Below, piece by piece: positions 1 to 8,545 of a stretch of 64,000 nucleotides of DNA. Numbering within the stretch: the stretch's first letter is position 1; every line of letters starts with the position of its first letter. The notes below the pieces were generated by a model, which had not been told where the DNA came from, searched no databases, and saw nothing but the letters and a program-made list of their open reading frames with translations. Position numbers and translations under genes: made by a program. Origin of the DNA: Ochrobactrum chromiisoli (GTDB taxonomy: Bacteria > Pseudomonadota > Alphaproteobacteria > Rhizobiales > Rhizobiaceae); the NCBI RefSeq assembly GCF_026241335.1, contig NZ_JAPHAV010000001.1, positions 372,001 through 436,000 of the forward strand, read 5' to 3'.

Positions 1-1704
1 GCGTTCCGCCAGCGTTGCATCATCAACAGCCAGATGGATTTTGCGGTTTGGAATGTCGATATCGATAATATCGCCTTCGCGCACCAGACCGATCGTGCCG
101 CCTTCGGCTGCTTCCGGCGAAACGTGACCAATTGAAAGACCCGAAGAGCCGCCCGAAAAACGTCCGTCAGTGACCAGCGCGCAAGCCTTACCGAGGCCCT
201 TCGATTTCAGGTAGCTGGTTGGGTAGAGCATTTCCTGCATACCCGGACCGCCGCGCGGACCTTCATAGCGGATCAGCACAATGTCGCCAGCCTTGATCTT
301 GCCGTTCAGGATACCGAGCACGGCAGAATCCTGGCTTTCGAAGATGCGGGCAGGGCCGGAGAATTTCAGAATGGAATCATCCACGCCTGCCGTCTTCACG
401 ATGCAGCCGTCTTCAGCCAGATTGCCGTAAAGCACGGCCAGACCGCCATCCTGACTAAACGCATGTTCTCTCGAACGGATAACGCCCGTTTCACGGTTCG
501 TATCAACGCTGTCAAAGCGGCGTTCCTGGCTGAATGCAACCTGTGTCGGCACGCCGCCGGGGGCCGCCGAATAGAACTTGTGCACCATTTCACTGTTGGT
601 GCGCGTCACGTCCCAATGATCGAGCGCCTTGCCCATGGTTTCACTATGGATGGTCGGCAGATCGGTATTGATCAGCCCTGCCTTGTCGAGCTGGCCGAGA
701 ATGCCCATAATGCCGCCTGCACGATGCACATCTTCCATGTGAACCGTATTGTTGGCAGGCGCGACCTTACAAAGAACCGGCACGCGGCGCGACAGACGGT
801 CAATATCGGCCATGGTGAAGTCGATTTCGGCTTCCTGTGCAGCCGCCAGAAGATGCAGGACCGTATTGGTCGATCCGCCCATGGCAATATCAAGCGTCAT
901 GGCGTTTTCAAAAGCCGGGACGCTTGCAATCGAGCGCGGCAGGACGCTGTCGTCGTTCTGCTCATAATAACGGCGCGCGAGATCGACAACCAGATGACCG
1001 GCTTCCACAAACAGGCGCTTGCGGTCGGCATGGGTTGCGAGCGTCGAACCATTGCCCGGCAGCGACAGGCCAAGTGCTTCTGTGAGGCAGTTCATCGAAT
1101 TGGCGGTGAACATGCCCGAGCATGAGCCACAGGTTGGGCAGGCAGAGCGCTCAATCGCCTTGACCTGATCGTCGGTATAGTGGTCATCGGCGGCAGCAAC
1201 CATGGCGTCCACGAGGTCGAGCTTCTTGACCTGATCGTCCCACACGACCTTGCCAGCTTCCATCGGACCGCCGGAAACGAAAACGACCGGAATATTGAGG
1301 CGCAGCGAGGCCATCAGCATGCCGGGCGTGATCTTGTCGCAGTTGGAAATGCACACCATCGCATCGGCACAATGGGCATTGACCATATATTCCACCGAGT
1401 CGGCGATCAGCTCGCGCGATGGCAGCGAATAGAGCATGCCGTCATGACCCATGGCGATGCCGTCATCGACCGCAATGGTGTTGAATTCTTTCGCAACGCC
1501 ACCAGCGCTTTCGATTTCACGGGCAACCAGCTGGCCCAAATCTTTCAGATGCACATGGCCCGGCACGAACTGGGTGAACGAGTTCACCACGGCAATGATT
1601 GGCTTGCCAAAATCCTCATCCTTCATGCCGGTGGCGCGCCATAGGCCGCGCGCGCCAGCCATATTGCGGCCGTGGGTGGTAGTACGCGAACGATAAGGAG
1701 GCAT
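1..1704 (-). CDS. ilvD: Dihydroxy-acid dehydratase IlvD (3' end outside window)
   Basis: Dehydrates 2,3-dihydroxy-isovalerate and 2,3-dihydroxy-3-methylvalerate, the third common step of isoleucine and valine synthesis, in the cytoplasm. About 568 residues are present; the last few dozen lie beyond base 1, so the gene is cut by the window edge and is not a pseudogene. Translation of the reverse strand starts [20 protein letters not shown] and keeps family signatures: the Fe-S cysteine region [10 protein letters not shown], the second cysteine region [17 protein letters not shown], and [20 protein letters not shown] near the C-terminus. The frame is open throughout. The ATG at 1702-1704 follows an AAAAGG-type ribosome site. 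It stands alone, with about 500 bases of non-coding sequence upstream. Identity is near certain. Confidence 0.97.
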   Translation of the reverse strand, partial: MPPYRSRTTTHGRNMAGARGLWRATGMKDEDFGKPIIAVVNSFTQFVPGHVHLKDLGQLVAREIESAGGVAKEFNTIAVDDGIAMGHDGMLYSLPSRELIADSVEYMVNAHCADAMVCISNCDKITPGMLMASLRLNIPVVFVSGGPMEAGKVVWDDQVKKLDLVDAMVAAADDHYTDDQVKAIERSACPTCGSCSGMFTANSMNCLTEALGLSLPGNGSTLATHADRKRLFVEAGHLVVDLARRYYEQNDDSVLPRSIASVPAFENAMTLDIAMGGSTNTVLHLLAAAQEAEIDFTMADIDRLSRRVPVLCKVAPANNTVHMEDVHRAGGIMGILGQLDKAGLINTDLPTIHSETMGKALDHWDVTRTNSEMVHKFYSAAPGGVPTQVAFSQERRFDSVDTNRETGVIRSREHAFSQDGGLAVLYGNLAEDGCIVKTAGVDDSILKFSGPARIFESQDSAVLGILNGKIKAGDIVLIRYEGPRGGPGMQEMLYPTSYLKSKGLGKACALVTDGRFSGGSSGLSIGHVSPEAAEGGTIGLVREGDIIDIDIPNRKIHLAVDDATLAER

Positions 1705-2205
1705 TTTCAAACCTTTTAGGAACTGTTCTAATTTGGTCGTCGGTATGCCAGAATCACCCGCTCTACGCAAAGCGCAAATTGCCCCAGCGCCTGCACTGGT
1801 GCGCTATTTTCAAGCACATCGCATTCAGCGGAAATGTTCAGGCGTGCAATCATAATTGCCGACACCGACCGCCCCAACTTAGCATATTGTTGATATAATG
1901 CAAAAGATTTTACGCTTTAAACGTAAGGAAATTTCTTAAACGCCGCTCGTTGCTTCCGCCAAGGCGCTGTCAATCAACGCATTGACGGTTTTCATGCACT
2001 GCTTTGAAAAACGTGCAGGTCAAAAAGAGCCGATGTTTTCGCTCTAAATGAGCCCGACGTCGAGACAGGAGAGGCGAAACTAAAACCGGCTGAAAAAAAC
2101 GGCCAAAGCGACATGCGCAGAGTCGGTGCGCGTGATTGTGGTTGTCGCCTTAGGCTTTCGTTTCTCTCAGCACGGTTGCAAAGTCGGGAAAACTGTGCCG
2201 CATCG
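1705..2205. other. Intergenic region upstream of ilvD, no gene seen
   Basis: About 500 bases between the ilvD start and the stop of the receiver protein. Short open frames here lack ribosome sites and resemble no family. The region should hold the ilvD promoter on the minus strand. The one distinct element is an inverted repeat, TTACG-CTTTAAA-CGTAA, at 1910-1926 with a self-complementary TTTAAA core. I see no convincing terminator for the gene at 2206. Confidence 0.5.
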
Positions 2206-2586
2206 TCAGCGCTGCATCACTTCAGAAGAAAATGCGTAGGCCAGCGTCCTCGTCAGCACGTAGGGTGGCACGGGTTTTCGAAACACCGGCACATCAGGAT
2301 AGCGCGCAGCAAGATGCGTGGGCAGTCCTCCACCTGTATGAACCACGACAAAAACGTTGCGGCTCTTTAGTCTGTCCAGAATAGGCTCCAAATCACCATC
2401 CGCAAGGTTGACGTCGAGAATGGCGGCGTCCACTTCCTGCTTATTGATGAGGTCTATGGCTTGTTTTACGGTGCCCACAGGGCCGATAACAGTGCCCTGG
2501 GCATCTTCCACAGTGGCGGCAACGTCGAGAGCGACGAAAATTTCGTCCTCCACGACCAGTACCCGCCTATGTTCAAGATTATCCAT
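2206..2586 (-). CDS. Receiver-only response regulator
   Basis: A single CheY-like receiver domain of 126 residues with no output domain. Phospho-acceptor machinery is intact: acidic pair in VVEDE near residue 13, acceptor Asp in AILDVNLADGD near residue 56, conserved Thr in VVVHTGG, and Lys in FRKPV. I chose the ATG at 2584-2586, which follows GGAAAG at good spacing; a longer frame to 2652 would need a TTG start with no ribosome site. Such free-standing receivers are common in Rhizobiales and usually relay phosphate or titrate a kinase. No histidine kinase is adjacent, so the partner is unknown. Confidence 0.85.
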   Translation of the reverse strand: MDNLEHRRVLVVEDEIFVALDVAATVEDAQGTVIGPVGTVKQAIDLINKQEVDAAILDVNLADGDLEPILDRLKSRNVFVVVHTGGGLPTHLAARYPDVPVFRKPVPPYVLTRTLAYAFSSEVMQR

Positions 2587-2750
2587 GATCTTTCCACTGT
2601 CGCTATCGATTTCTGTTTGCTCTAAACCCAGTGTGGGTTGTCGCAGAGTCAATGCTCAGGCACACAAAGAGGTTCCCTGAAGGATCAGGATAATGGATTA
2701 ATGGTGAATCAAATCTTTATTTCAGGCAGGGCAGCCCGATTTAGCTCACT

Positions 2751-2987
2751 TTAGAAAGCAGTGAAGGTCAGGGTCGTGAGCGAACGCACAATATTGGGAA
2801 TATCGAGCACATTTTCATTGATGAATTTGCCGATGTCGTCGCCTTCTTTTACGTAGATCTTGGCGAGCAGATCATATTCGCCGCTCGTCGAATAGAGTTC
2901 CGAAACAATCTCACGCTGATAGAGCGTGTCCGCAACCTCATAGGTCTTGCCGGGGGCGCATTGCAGTTGCAGGAAAACGGGCTTCAT
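2751..2987 (-). CDS. Stand-alone Lrp/AsnC ligand-binding (RAM) domain protein
   Basis: A 78-residue protein, MKPVFLQLQCAPGKTYEVAD onward, matching the C-terminal RAM half of Lrp/AsnC regulators (beta-alpha-beta-beta-alpha-beta, with GEYDLLAKIYV and the IPNIVRSLTTLTF end). The helix-turn-helix half is absent, so it should not bind DNA alone; family members of this kind oligomerise and bind amino acids. The start at 2985-2987 follows AAAGGAA. A longer frame to 3101 has an N-terminus unlike the family and is rejected. It sits alone between the receiver protein and the diverging GGDEF gene. Ligand and partner are unknown. Confidence 0.82.
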   Translation of the reverse strand: MKPVFLQLQCAPGKTYEVADTLYQREIVSELYSTSGEYDLLAKIYVKEGDDIGKFINENVLDIPNIVRSLTTLTFTAF

Positions 2988-3196
2988 ATCTGTTCCTTTC
3001 GCCATATGGCGGTCAGCGGCCATAGAGCTAAATTGGCCATTATCTTTGGCTGTTTCAAGCACGGGCGGATACGCGAAATCAAGAGCGTTTCCCGTATGCA
3101 AACGGTGTTTCTATCGCAGGTTTAATTTACAGAATTGTGTTTTTAATCAATGAAGGCGATAAGACACCGCTAAAGTGGAAATAAGATAATCATTAC

Positions 3197-4327
3197 ATGC
3201 TTTATGTACTCCCAGCCGTTTTAATGCTGTTTTCACTGGCCTTTGTGGTTGTCGGTGCAATGGATAAGCTGCGCCGCCATCTCTTATGGTGTGCATTATG
3301 CTTTTTCTGCATCGGCCTGGCCATGCTTTCCCAGCTTGTCGATATACCGGCAGATGATGGTGTCAACACGCTGTTGACCACCACAATATATGTGGTCGGC
3401 ACTTTATCGGGCGGGCAGGGCATTCTTCTCAGGTCCGCGCGCCGTTTGCCGCTGTGGTTCGGGATTGTCAGTTTTGGTCTGATTGTCGGTGGCGTTGTTT
3501 ATTTTCTCTACGTGCAGCCCAATGCGATCAATCGCATTTACGTTGTGAATTTTGGCCTCGCATGCATGATTTTGACCTTTGTCTGGTACTTGCGCGGATT
3601 GGCGCGGGGCTCTGTCGCTGACCAGCTCATTCTGGGAATGCTGTTTTTGGTTGCGGTGCAGTTTTTTCCCCGAACACTGCTGACCGCGCATTCCATTGTC
3701 GGTGATGACACGGCAGCTGACTTTGCTTTTACGCCATTCTGGCAATGGACTGTTTTTTCAACCGCTGTTGCGGGTGTCATTGCCGGTCTGGTGCTATTTG
3801 CGGCAGCGGGGGCTGATCGGTTCAGAGAACTGGTTTATGAACGGGATACTGATCCGCTGACCGGGCTTTTAAACCGCCGTGGGCTTGAAACAGGGATGAA
3901 CGCGCTGGAGCGCGGTCGCTTTTCTGGCTGGGTTGTCGCCTGCGACATCGATTATTTCAAAACGATCAACGATATTTATGGACACGCGACGGGGGACACA
4001 GTGCTCACAGAGTTCGCAGCTATTTTAAGGTCCTATTGTACTGATCGTCATCTGACGGCGCGTATCGGCGGCGAGGAATTTGTCATCTGCCTTGAGGATA
4101 TGCCGAGTGAGGCGGCGTTTGAGCTGGTCGAGAGCATTCGGAGAAGCGTCAAGACACGCGTTTTCTCGCGCCTGTCAAAGGATACGAGCCTGACGTGCAG
4201 TTTTGGAGTGGTCAGACTGGGGCATAAAGACGATTTCTGGCGGGCGGTGGAGCGCGCTGATAAGGTTCTTTATGAAGCCAAAGAGGCCGGTCGAGATCGG
4301 ACTTTGTTTGAAGATAGAATTTCCTGA
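3197..4327 (+). CDS. Membrane diguanylate cyclase (GGDEF)
   Basis: Makes cyclic di-GMP from two GTP. The N-terminal 205 or so residues are six to seven hydrophobic membrane segments with short loops, presumably a sensor of unknown ligand. The cytoplasmic GGDEF domain follows, beginning at DPLTGLLNRRG. The active-site motif is intact (ARIGGEEF), as are the substrate-site residues in CDIDYFKTINDIYGH. The residues where an RxxD inhibitory site would sit read TDRH, so classical product inhibition appears absent. No EAL domain is present. The ribosome site before the ATG is weak. It is a single gene transcribed away from the Lrp-like gene. Confidence 0.92.
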   Translation: MLYVLPAVLMLFSLAFVVVGAMDKLRRHLLWCALCFFCIGLAMLSQLVDIPADDGVNTLLTTTIYVVGTLSGGQGILLRSARRLPLWFGIVSFGLIVGGVVYFLYVQPNAINRIYVVNFGLACMILTFVWYLRGLARGSVADQLILGMLFLVAVQFFPRTLLTAHSIVGDDTAADFAFTPFWQWTVFSTAVAGVIAGLVLFAAAGADRFRELVYERDTDPLTGLLNRRGLETGMNALERGRFSGWVVACDIDYFKTINDIYGHATGDTVLTEFAAILRSYCTDRHLTARIGGEEFVICLEDMPSEAAFELVESIRRSVKTRVFSRLSKDTSLTCSFGVVRLGHKDDFWRAVERADKVLYEAKEAGRDRTLFEDRIS

Positions 4328-4442
4328 GCGTTGTGGCGTTTGAAATTCTTGCTGTGAAAACCGGATAAACTTGCTGTGATGATCAAAAATCTGACGCAGA
4401 TTATGTGTTAGAAGCGTTTTTTACACTCCCGCAAAGCGAGTT

Positions 4443-4883
4443 ATGCGTAAGCCAATGCAATTTTTATCCGCTCTGATTTCGAATTTTCCTTTTCGCTTTT
4501 CGTCATTTTTTATCATGAGTGTTGCCGCCTCTTTGAGTACGCCGTCCATGGCAATGACGGCGCTGGAAAAAGCACAACTTGAAAGGCTTGACCCTGCAAC
4601 GCGTCTTGAGCAGCGTTGCGATGTCGAGGCGATGGAACGCATCAGCAAGGATAAAAGAAAGCTTTCGGTCGATAAGGTGCTGGCCTATGCCTTTTCTGAC
4701 CCTGTTGCCTCAAAAAATATGATCAAAGCGGATGGCGCTGCTTTTCGCAGCCGCGAGCATTGGTACAAGCTCTCATTCGTTTGCAAAACGGATGATGAGC
4801 ACATCAATGTCGTTTCATTTGATTATCACATTGGTGAGGAGGTTCCGCAGTCTCAGTGGGACAAGCATTACCTCGTGCCATGA
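4443..4883 (+). CDS. DUF930 family exported protein
   Basis: A 146-residue protein with an N-terminal hydrophobic stretch ending STPSMA-M, a plausible signal peptide, followed by ALEKAQLERLDPATRLEQRC and a compact domain typical of DUF930 proteins of Rhizobiales. Two cysteines (in EQRCD and FVCKT) could form a disulfide in the periplasm. The function of the family is not known to me. An internal ATG at 4515 would shorten the signal region; the longer start fits a full signal sequence better. It is convergent with the MliC-like gene, with about 36 bases between the stops. Confidence 0.75.
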   Translation: MRKPMQFLSALISNFPFRFSSFFIMSVAASLSTPSMAMTALEKAQLERLDPATRLEQRCDVEAMERISKDKRKLSVDKVLAYAFSDPVASKNMIKADGAAFRSREHWYKLSFVCKTDDEHINVVSFDYHIGEEVPQSQWDKHYLVP

Positions 4884-4919
4884 TGATGAGCGCACCTTTA
4901 TAGGTTTGCCGGAACGTTT

Positions 4920-5294
4920 CTATTGCGCACCATCATCCGCGCGGCAGGCTGAAAGCAGCGTGATTTCTTTGGCCGAATCGTCCGCCTCCAGATGGGTGAG
5001 AATGGCCCGTCCATCTTTTTCAGCCCAGCGATAGCTGTCCTGCTCGTCCATTGCGACATATTTCCTGAGCGCATTATGCCATTGCAGAGCAACCATTTTG
5101 CCTTCAACGTCAATGACGGCAAAAGCAGGCTCTTCGCCCGCATGAATATAGGTGACAGGCACCACGACCCCGCGTTCACAGACATAATCCGTCCGAATGA
5201 CCGAATCCCGGCTGATTGTCTGGGCCAGAGCGGGGCTTGATGCGAGTGCGCTCAGAGCAAGAACGATGCCTGTATTGCGAGATTTTCTCAGCAT
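4920..5294 (-). CDS. MliC-type lysozyme inhibitor
   Basis: A 124-residue exported protein with signal peptide MLRKSRNTGIVLALSALA and cleavage after ASSPALA. The mature part has the MliC fold pattern: DYVCERGVVVPVTYI followed by an Ala/Val-rich strand, the MVALQ stretch and a C-terminal cysteine (SACRADD) to pair with the first. The family binds and inhibits c-type lysozyme in the periplasm or outer membrane. There is no lipobox, so this copy is probably soluble periplasmic. The start at 5292-5294 follows AGAGGT; a longer frame to 5354 has no signal logic. It diverges from the sulfate-binding protein gene. Confidence 0.82.
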   Translation of the reverse strand: MLRKSRNTGIVLALSALASSPALAQTISRDSVIRTDYVCERGVVVPVTYIHAGEEPAFAVIDVEGKMVALQWHNALRKYVAMDEQDSYRWAEKDGRAILTHLEADDSAKEITLLSACRADDGAQ

Positions 5295-5666
5295 AATGAC
5301 CTCTGTTTCGTAAAGCGTTATGAAAGGTCTGGCAGAAAAAACAAAGAATTTCAATTTTTTACGGGAACCTAATTTACACTTGGCCGTTCTTCATGTGCTG
5401 GTCGTTAGATCGGCCGGGGCCCGGAGTTAATTTGCCCCCGCAATCCTAATCCGGGTCCCACTTTTAAATCTGCCGCTTCATCCTGAAATTGATAATTCTT
5501 TCCCCGGAATTCGGTTATTTGAGAAATCGGGTGAAAATTTAATTCCGCATATTTCATTATCATAGCTTATAATTTTCGAAGTGCTTTCAAATAAGAGAAA
5601 GCTTATGGCATCCTGTGTGCAAAGACCTCTGATACTCTCAGGTCAATGAAACGCGGAGAGGTGGTC
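5295..5666. other. Divergent promoter region mliC-like / sulfate operon
   Basis: About 370 bases, AT-rich except for a GC-rich hairpin at 5416-5459 (see separate entry). It must hold promoters for both flanking genes. I looked for a SAM-II riboswitch, often found before alphaproteobacterial sulfur genes, and could not match its conserved elements. Confidence 0.45.
5416..5459. other. GC-rich hairpin upstream of sulfate operon
   Basis: GGGGCCCGGA (5416-5425) pairs with TCCGGGTCCC (5450-5459) over ten positions with one G-T wobble and a 24-base loop. An alternative, exclusive pairing joins CGGGG (5415-5419) with CCCCG (5436-5440). A short ACTTTT follows on the plus strand. It could be a terminator remnant, a protein site, or a leader switch if the sbp transcript starts upstream. 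The role is undetermined. Confidence 0.4.
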
Positions 5667-6695
5667 ATGAAAATATCGAGAGTCTCATTCACGCTTGCAG
5701 CTTTTTTAGCAACGGCGGGTATTGCCGGAACTATTCAGGTCGGTCACGCCGATCAGACATTGCTCAATGTGTCCTATGATCCGACGCGGGAGCTTTATAA
5801 GGATTACAACGCGGCTTTTGCGAAGCATTGGAAAGAGCAGACAGGCGAAAACCTGACCATCCGTGTTTCGCATGGTGGTTCGGGCAAGCAGGCACGTTCC
5901 GTTATTGATGGCGTGAAAGCGGACGTTGTCACCCTTGCACTGGAAAGCGATATTGACGCAATTGTCGAACATTCCGGCAAAATCGACAAGGATTGGCGCA
6001 AGCGCCTTCCGCATAATTCTTCGCCTTATACATCGACGATTGTTTTTCTCGTGCGCAAGGGAAACCCGAAGGGCCTCAAGGATTGGGGCGATCTGGTCAA
6101 AGACGGGGTTGAAGTCATCACGCCCAATCCGAAGACCTCGGGCGGTGCACGCTGGAATTATCTCGCTGCATGGGCATGGGCCAATAAGGAATATGGCGGC
6201 GATGAAGCCAGGATAAGGGAATATATCGGCGAACTTTTCCGCCATGTCCCGGTGCTTGATACGGGTGCGCGTGGTTCGACCACAACCTTTGTGCAGCGTC
6301 AGTTGGGTGATGTTTTGCTGGCCTGGGAAAATGAGGCCTATCTTTCCATCGCTGAATTCGGCGACAATGCCTTTGATATTGTGGTGCCGCCGCAGTCTAT
6401 TCTGGCAGAACCACCGGTGGCGCTGGTTGACAAAAATGCTGATGACAATGGAACCCGTAAGGTTGCGCAGGCCTATCTCGAATATCTCTATTCACCGGAA
6501 GGTCAGGCCCTTGCCTCCAAGCATTTCTATCGTCCATCCGAGCCGGATATTGTGCCTGCTGACCAGAAACGTGATTTTCCGAAGCTCGACCTTGTAACGA
6601 TTGACGACCCGGTTTTCGGCGGTTGGGCCAAGGCGCAGCCTTATCACTTTGGCGATGGTGGTACTTTTGACCAGATTTACAAACCGGGTAAATGA
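5667..6695 (+). CDS. sbp: Sulfate ABC transporter, periplasmic binding protein
   Basis: Binds sulfate (or thiosulfate) in the periplasm and hands it to the CysTW channel. There are 342 residues, with signal peptide [20 protein letters not shown] and likely cleavage after GHA. Typical sulfate-binding signatures follow: [43 protein letters not shown] and [14 protein letters not shown]. The ATG at 5667 has GGAGAGGTGG directly upstream; an in-frame ATG at 5646 has none, so the shorter form is preferred. It is the first gene of the sbp-cysT-cysW-cysA cluster, with 55 bases before cysT. The choice between Sbp and CysP naming is not decided by the sequence. Confidence 0.93.
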   Translation: MKISRVSFTLAAFLATAGIAGTIQVGHADQTLLNVSYDPTRELYKDYNAAFAKHWKEQTGENLTIRVSHGGSGKQARSVIDGVKADVVTLALESDIDAIVEHSGKIDKDWRKRLPHNSSPYTSTIVFLVRKGNPKGLKDWGDLVKDGVEVITPNPKTSGGARWNYLAAWAWANKEYGGDEARIREYIGELFRHVPVLDTGARGSTTTFVQRQLGDVLLAWENEAYLSIAEFGDNAFDIVVPPQSILAEPPVALVDKNADDNGTRKVAQAYLEYLYSPEGQALASKHFYRPSEPDIVPADQKRDFPKLDLVTIDDPVFGGWAKAQPYHFGDGGTFDQIYKPGK

Positions 6696-6750
6696 GCCTC
6701 TGTCAGGGCAGTGATTGCTGAGAAAGACCAATAAAAGGGAGCAAATATTG

Positions 6751-7617
6751 ATGTCTTCGCACCCTGCACGGGTCAGAGCAGGGTGGCATTTCAGAAAACC
6801 GAGCGTTGTTCCGGGCTTCGGACTGACGTTCGGTTTTAGTGTCGCCTATTTGACTCTCCTCATTCTCATTCCGCTTGCAGCCCTCGTGCTGCGCTCAACA
6901 GATGTTGGCTTTGCCGGCTTCTGGCGGATCATCACCGATGAACGCACGTTAAAGGCACTTGAAACCAGCTTTGGCACCGCTTTCATTGCTGCAGTCATTA
7001 ATGTGATTTTCGGTGTTATTCTCGCATGGGTTCTCGTGCGCTATCGTTTTTTTGGTCGCAGGTTTATCGATGCAATCGTTGATATTCCCTTCGCGCTTCC
7101 CACAGCCGTTGCCGGTATCGCGCTCGCTTCAATCTATGCGCCCAATGGCTGGATTGGCAGTCTGCTGGCGCCTTTCGACATTCGCATTGCTTTCACCCGT
7201 GCCGGCATCGTTGTGGCGCTGATTTTCATCGGGCTGCCATTTGTGGTGCGCACGGTGCAGCCCATTATGGAAGAGATCAGCCGGGAGGTCGAGGAGGCGG
7301 CGGCAACGCTTGGCGCATCGCGTTTTCAGACGATCTGGCAGGTTTTGTTGCCCGCATTGCAGCCCGCAATTCTTACTGGCTTTGCACTGGCTTTCGCGCG
7401 CGGGGTGGGCGAATACGGCTCGGTCATTTTCATAGCAGGCAACACGCCTTATGTTTCGGAAATTGCTCCGCTGCTCATCGTGATCCGGTTGGAGGAATAT
7501 GATTATGCCGGTGCAACGGCGCTTGCGACTGTGATGCTCGCACTTTCATTTGCCATGCTGCTGTTGATCAATCTGATCCAGTCGTGGTCAAGAAAGAGGT
7601 ATGGCTATGGCGCGTGA
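6751..7617 (+). CDS. cysT: Sulfate ABC transporter permease CysT (CysU)
   Basis: Inner-membrane channel subunit for sulfate uptake, 288 residues with about six transmembrane helices. The permease coupling loop EEAAATLGASRFQTIWQVLLP near residue 190 contacts the ATPase CysA. PFALPTAVAGIAL and ARGVGEYGSVIFIAGN are family hallmarks. I use the ATG at 6751, preceded by AAAAGGGAG; a longer frame from a TTG at 6715 is less likely. Its 3' end overlaps cysW by 11 to 17 bases, implying coupled translation. Confidence 0.94.
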   Translation: MSSHPARVRAGWHFRKPSVVPGFGLTFGFSVAYLTLLILIPLAALVLRSTDVGFAGFWRIITDERTLKALETSFGTAFIAAVINVIFGVILAWVLVRYRFFGRRFIDAIVDIPFALPTAVAGIALASIYAPNGWIGSLLAPFDIRIAFTRAGIVVALIFIGLPFVVRTVQPIMEEISREVEEAAATLGASRFQTIWQVLLPALQPAILTGFALAFARGVGEYGSVIFIAGNTPYVSEIAPLLIVIRLEEYDYAGATALATVMLALSFAMLLLINLIQSWSRKRYGYGA

Positions 7618-8470
7618 CCATGTTTCTCCTGCGCGCAGCGCTGTGAGCGAAAGCCTGCCAACGCGTATTGTGCTGATCAGCATAGCGCTGATCTTTTTGT
7701 TGCTGTTTCTTATCCTGCCGGTGGTGGCCGTTTTTGTCGAAGCCTTCCGTAAAGGCATGGGCGAATATCTGGCAGCCTTGGCGGAGCCCGATGCATGGGC
7801 CGCAATTCGGCTGACATTGTTCGTTGCGGTTATCTCTGTTCCGGTCAATCTGGTTTTTGGTGTCGCGGCTGCATGGGCGATTGCCAAATATGAGTTCAAA
7901 GGCAAGGCGCTTCTGACAACGCTGATCGATCTGCCTTTTTCGATATCACCGGTGATTTCGGGTCTGGTTTTTGTGCTGCTTTTTGCAAGCCACGGCTTGC
8001 TGGGGCCGTGGCTTGAAAGCCATAATATTCAAATCCTGTTTGCTGTTCCGGGCATTGTCCTGGCAACGCTTTTTGTGACGTTTCCGTTTGTGGCACGCGA
8101 GCTTATTCCGCTGATGCAGGAGCAGGGAAGCGGTGATGAAGAAGCAGCCATTTCGCTGGGCGCCAATGGTTGGCAGACCTTTCGTTATGTCACTTTGCCC
8201 AATATCAAGTGGGGCCTTCTCTACGGTGTCTTGCTGTGTAATGCCCGCGCAATGGGCGAATTCGGCGCTGTTTCGGTGGTGTCAGGACACATCCGCGGCC
8301 TCACCAACACCATGCCGCTGCATGTCGAGATTCTCTACAATGAATATAATTTCGTTGCGGCTTTCGCGGTTGCATCTCTGCTGGCCTTGCTTGCCCTTGT
8401 GACCTTGGCGGCCAAAGCTTTTCTGGAGATGCGTTATGGTGATGAACTGGCTGGCAGTAACGGGCATTAA
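7607..8470 (+). CDS. cysW: Sulfate ABC transporter permease CysW
   Basis: Second channel subunit of the sulfate importer, about 287 residues and six membrane helices. Signatures include DLPFSISPVISGLVFVL, the coupling loop DEEAAISLGANGWQTFRYV and ARAMGEFGAVSVVSGHIRG. Two ATGs compete, at 7601 and 7607; the ribosome site AAAGAGG sits one base from the first and seven from the second, so 7607 is favoured. It overlaps the end of cysT. A 75-base gap separates it from cysA, the largest in the cluster apart from the promoter region. Confidence 0.93.
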   Translation: MARDHVSPARSAVSESLPTRIVLISIALIFLLLFLILPVVAVFVEAFRKGMGEYLAALAEPDAWAAIRLTLFVAVISVPVNLVFGVAAAWAIAKYEFKGKALLTTLIDLPFSISPVISGLVFVLLFASHGLLGPWLESHNIQILFAVPGIVLATLFVTFPFVARELIPLMQEQGSGDEEAAISLGANGWQTFRYVTLPNIKWGLLYGVLLCNARAMGEFGAVSVVSGHIRGLTNTMPLHVEILYNEYNFVAAFAVASLLALLALVTLAAKAFLEMRYGDELAGSNGH

Positions 8471-8545
8471 AAACTAAATTGTCCAAAAGAAAATAAGCCG
8501 CCCATGCTTTGGCTGAGCAGTCGGTGGTAGGGGAAAGGATCGGGA

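Noticed and set aside
463-1125. 220-residue plus-strand open frame opposite ilvD
   Set aside because: The reverse strand gives an uninterrupted IlvD with Fe-S motifs.
5295-5666. SAM-II type riboswitch before sulfate genes
   Set aside because: I looked for its conserved stem and pseudoknot sequences and did not find them; the hairpin there has different composition.
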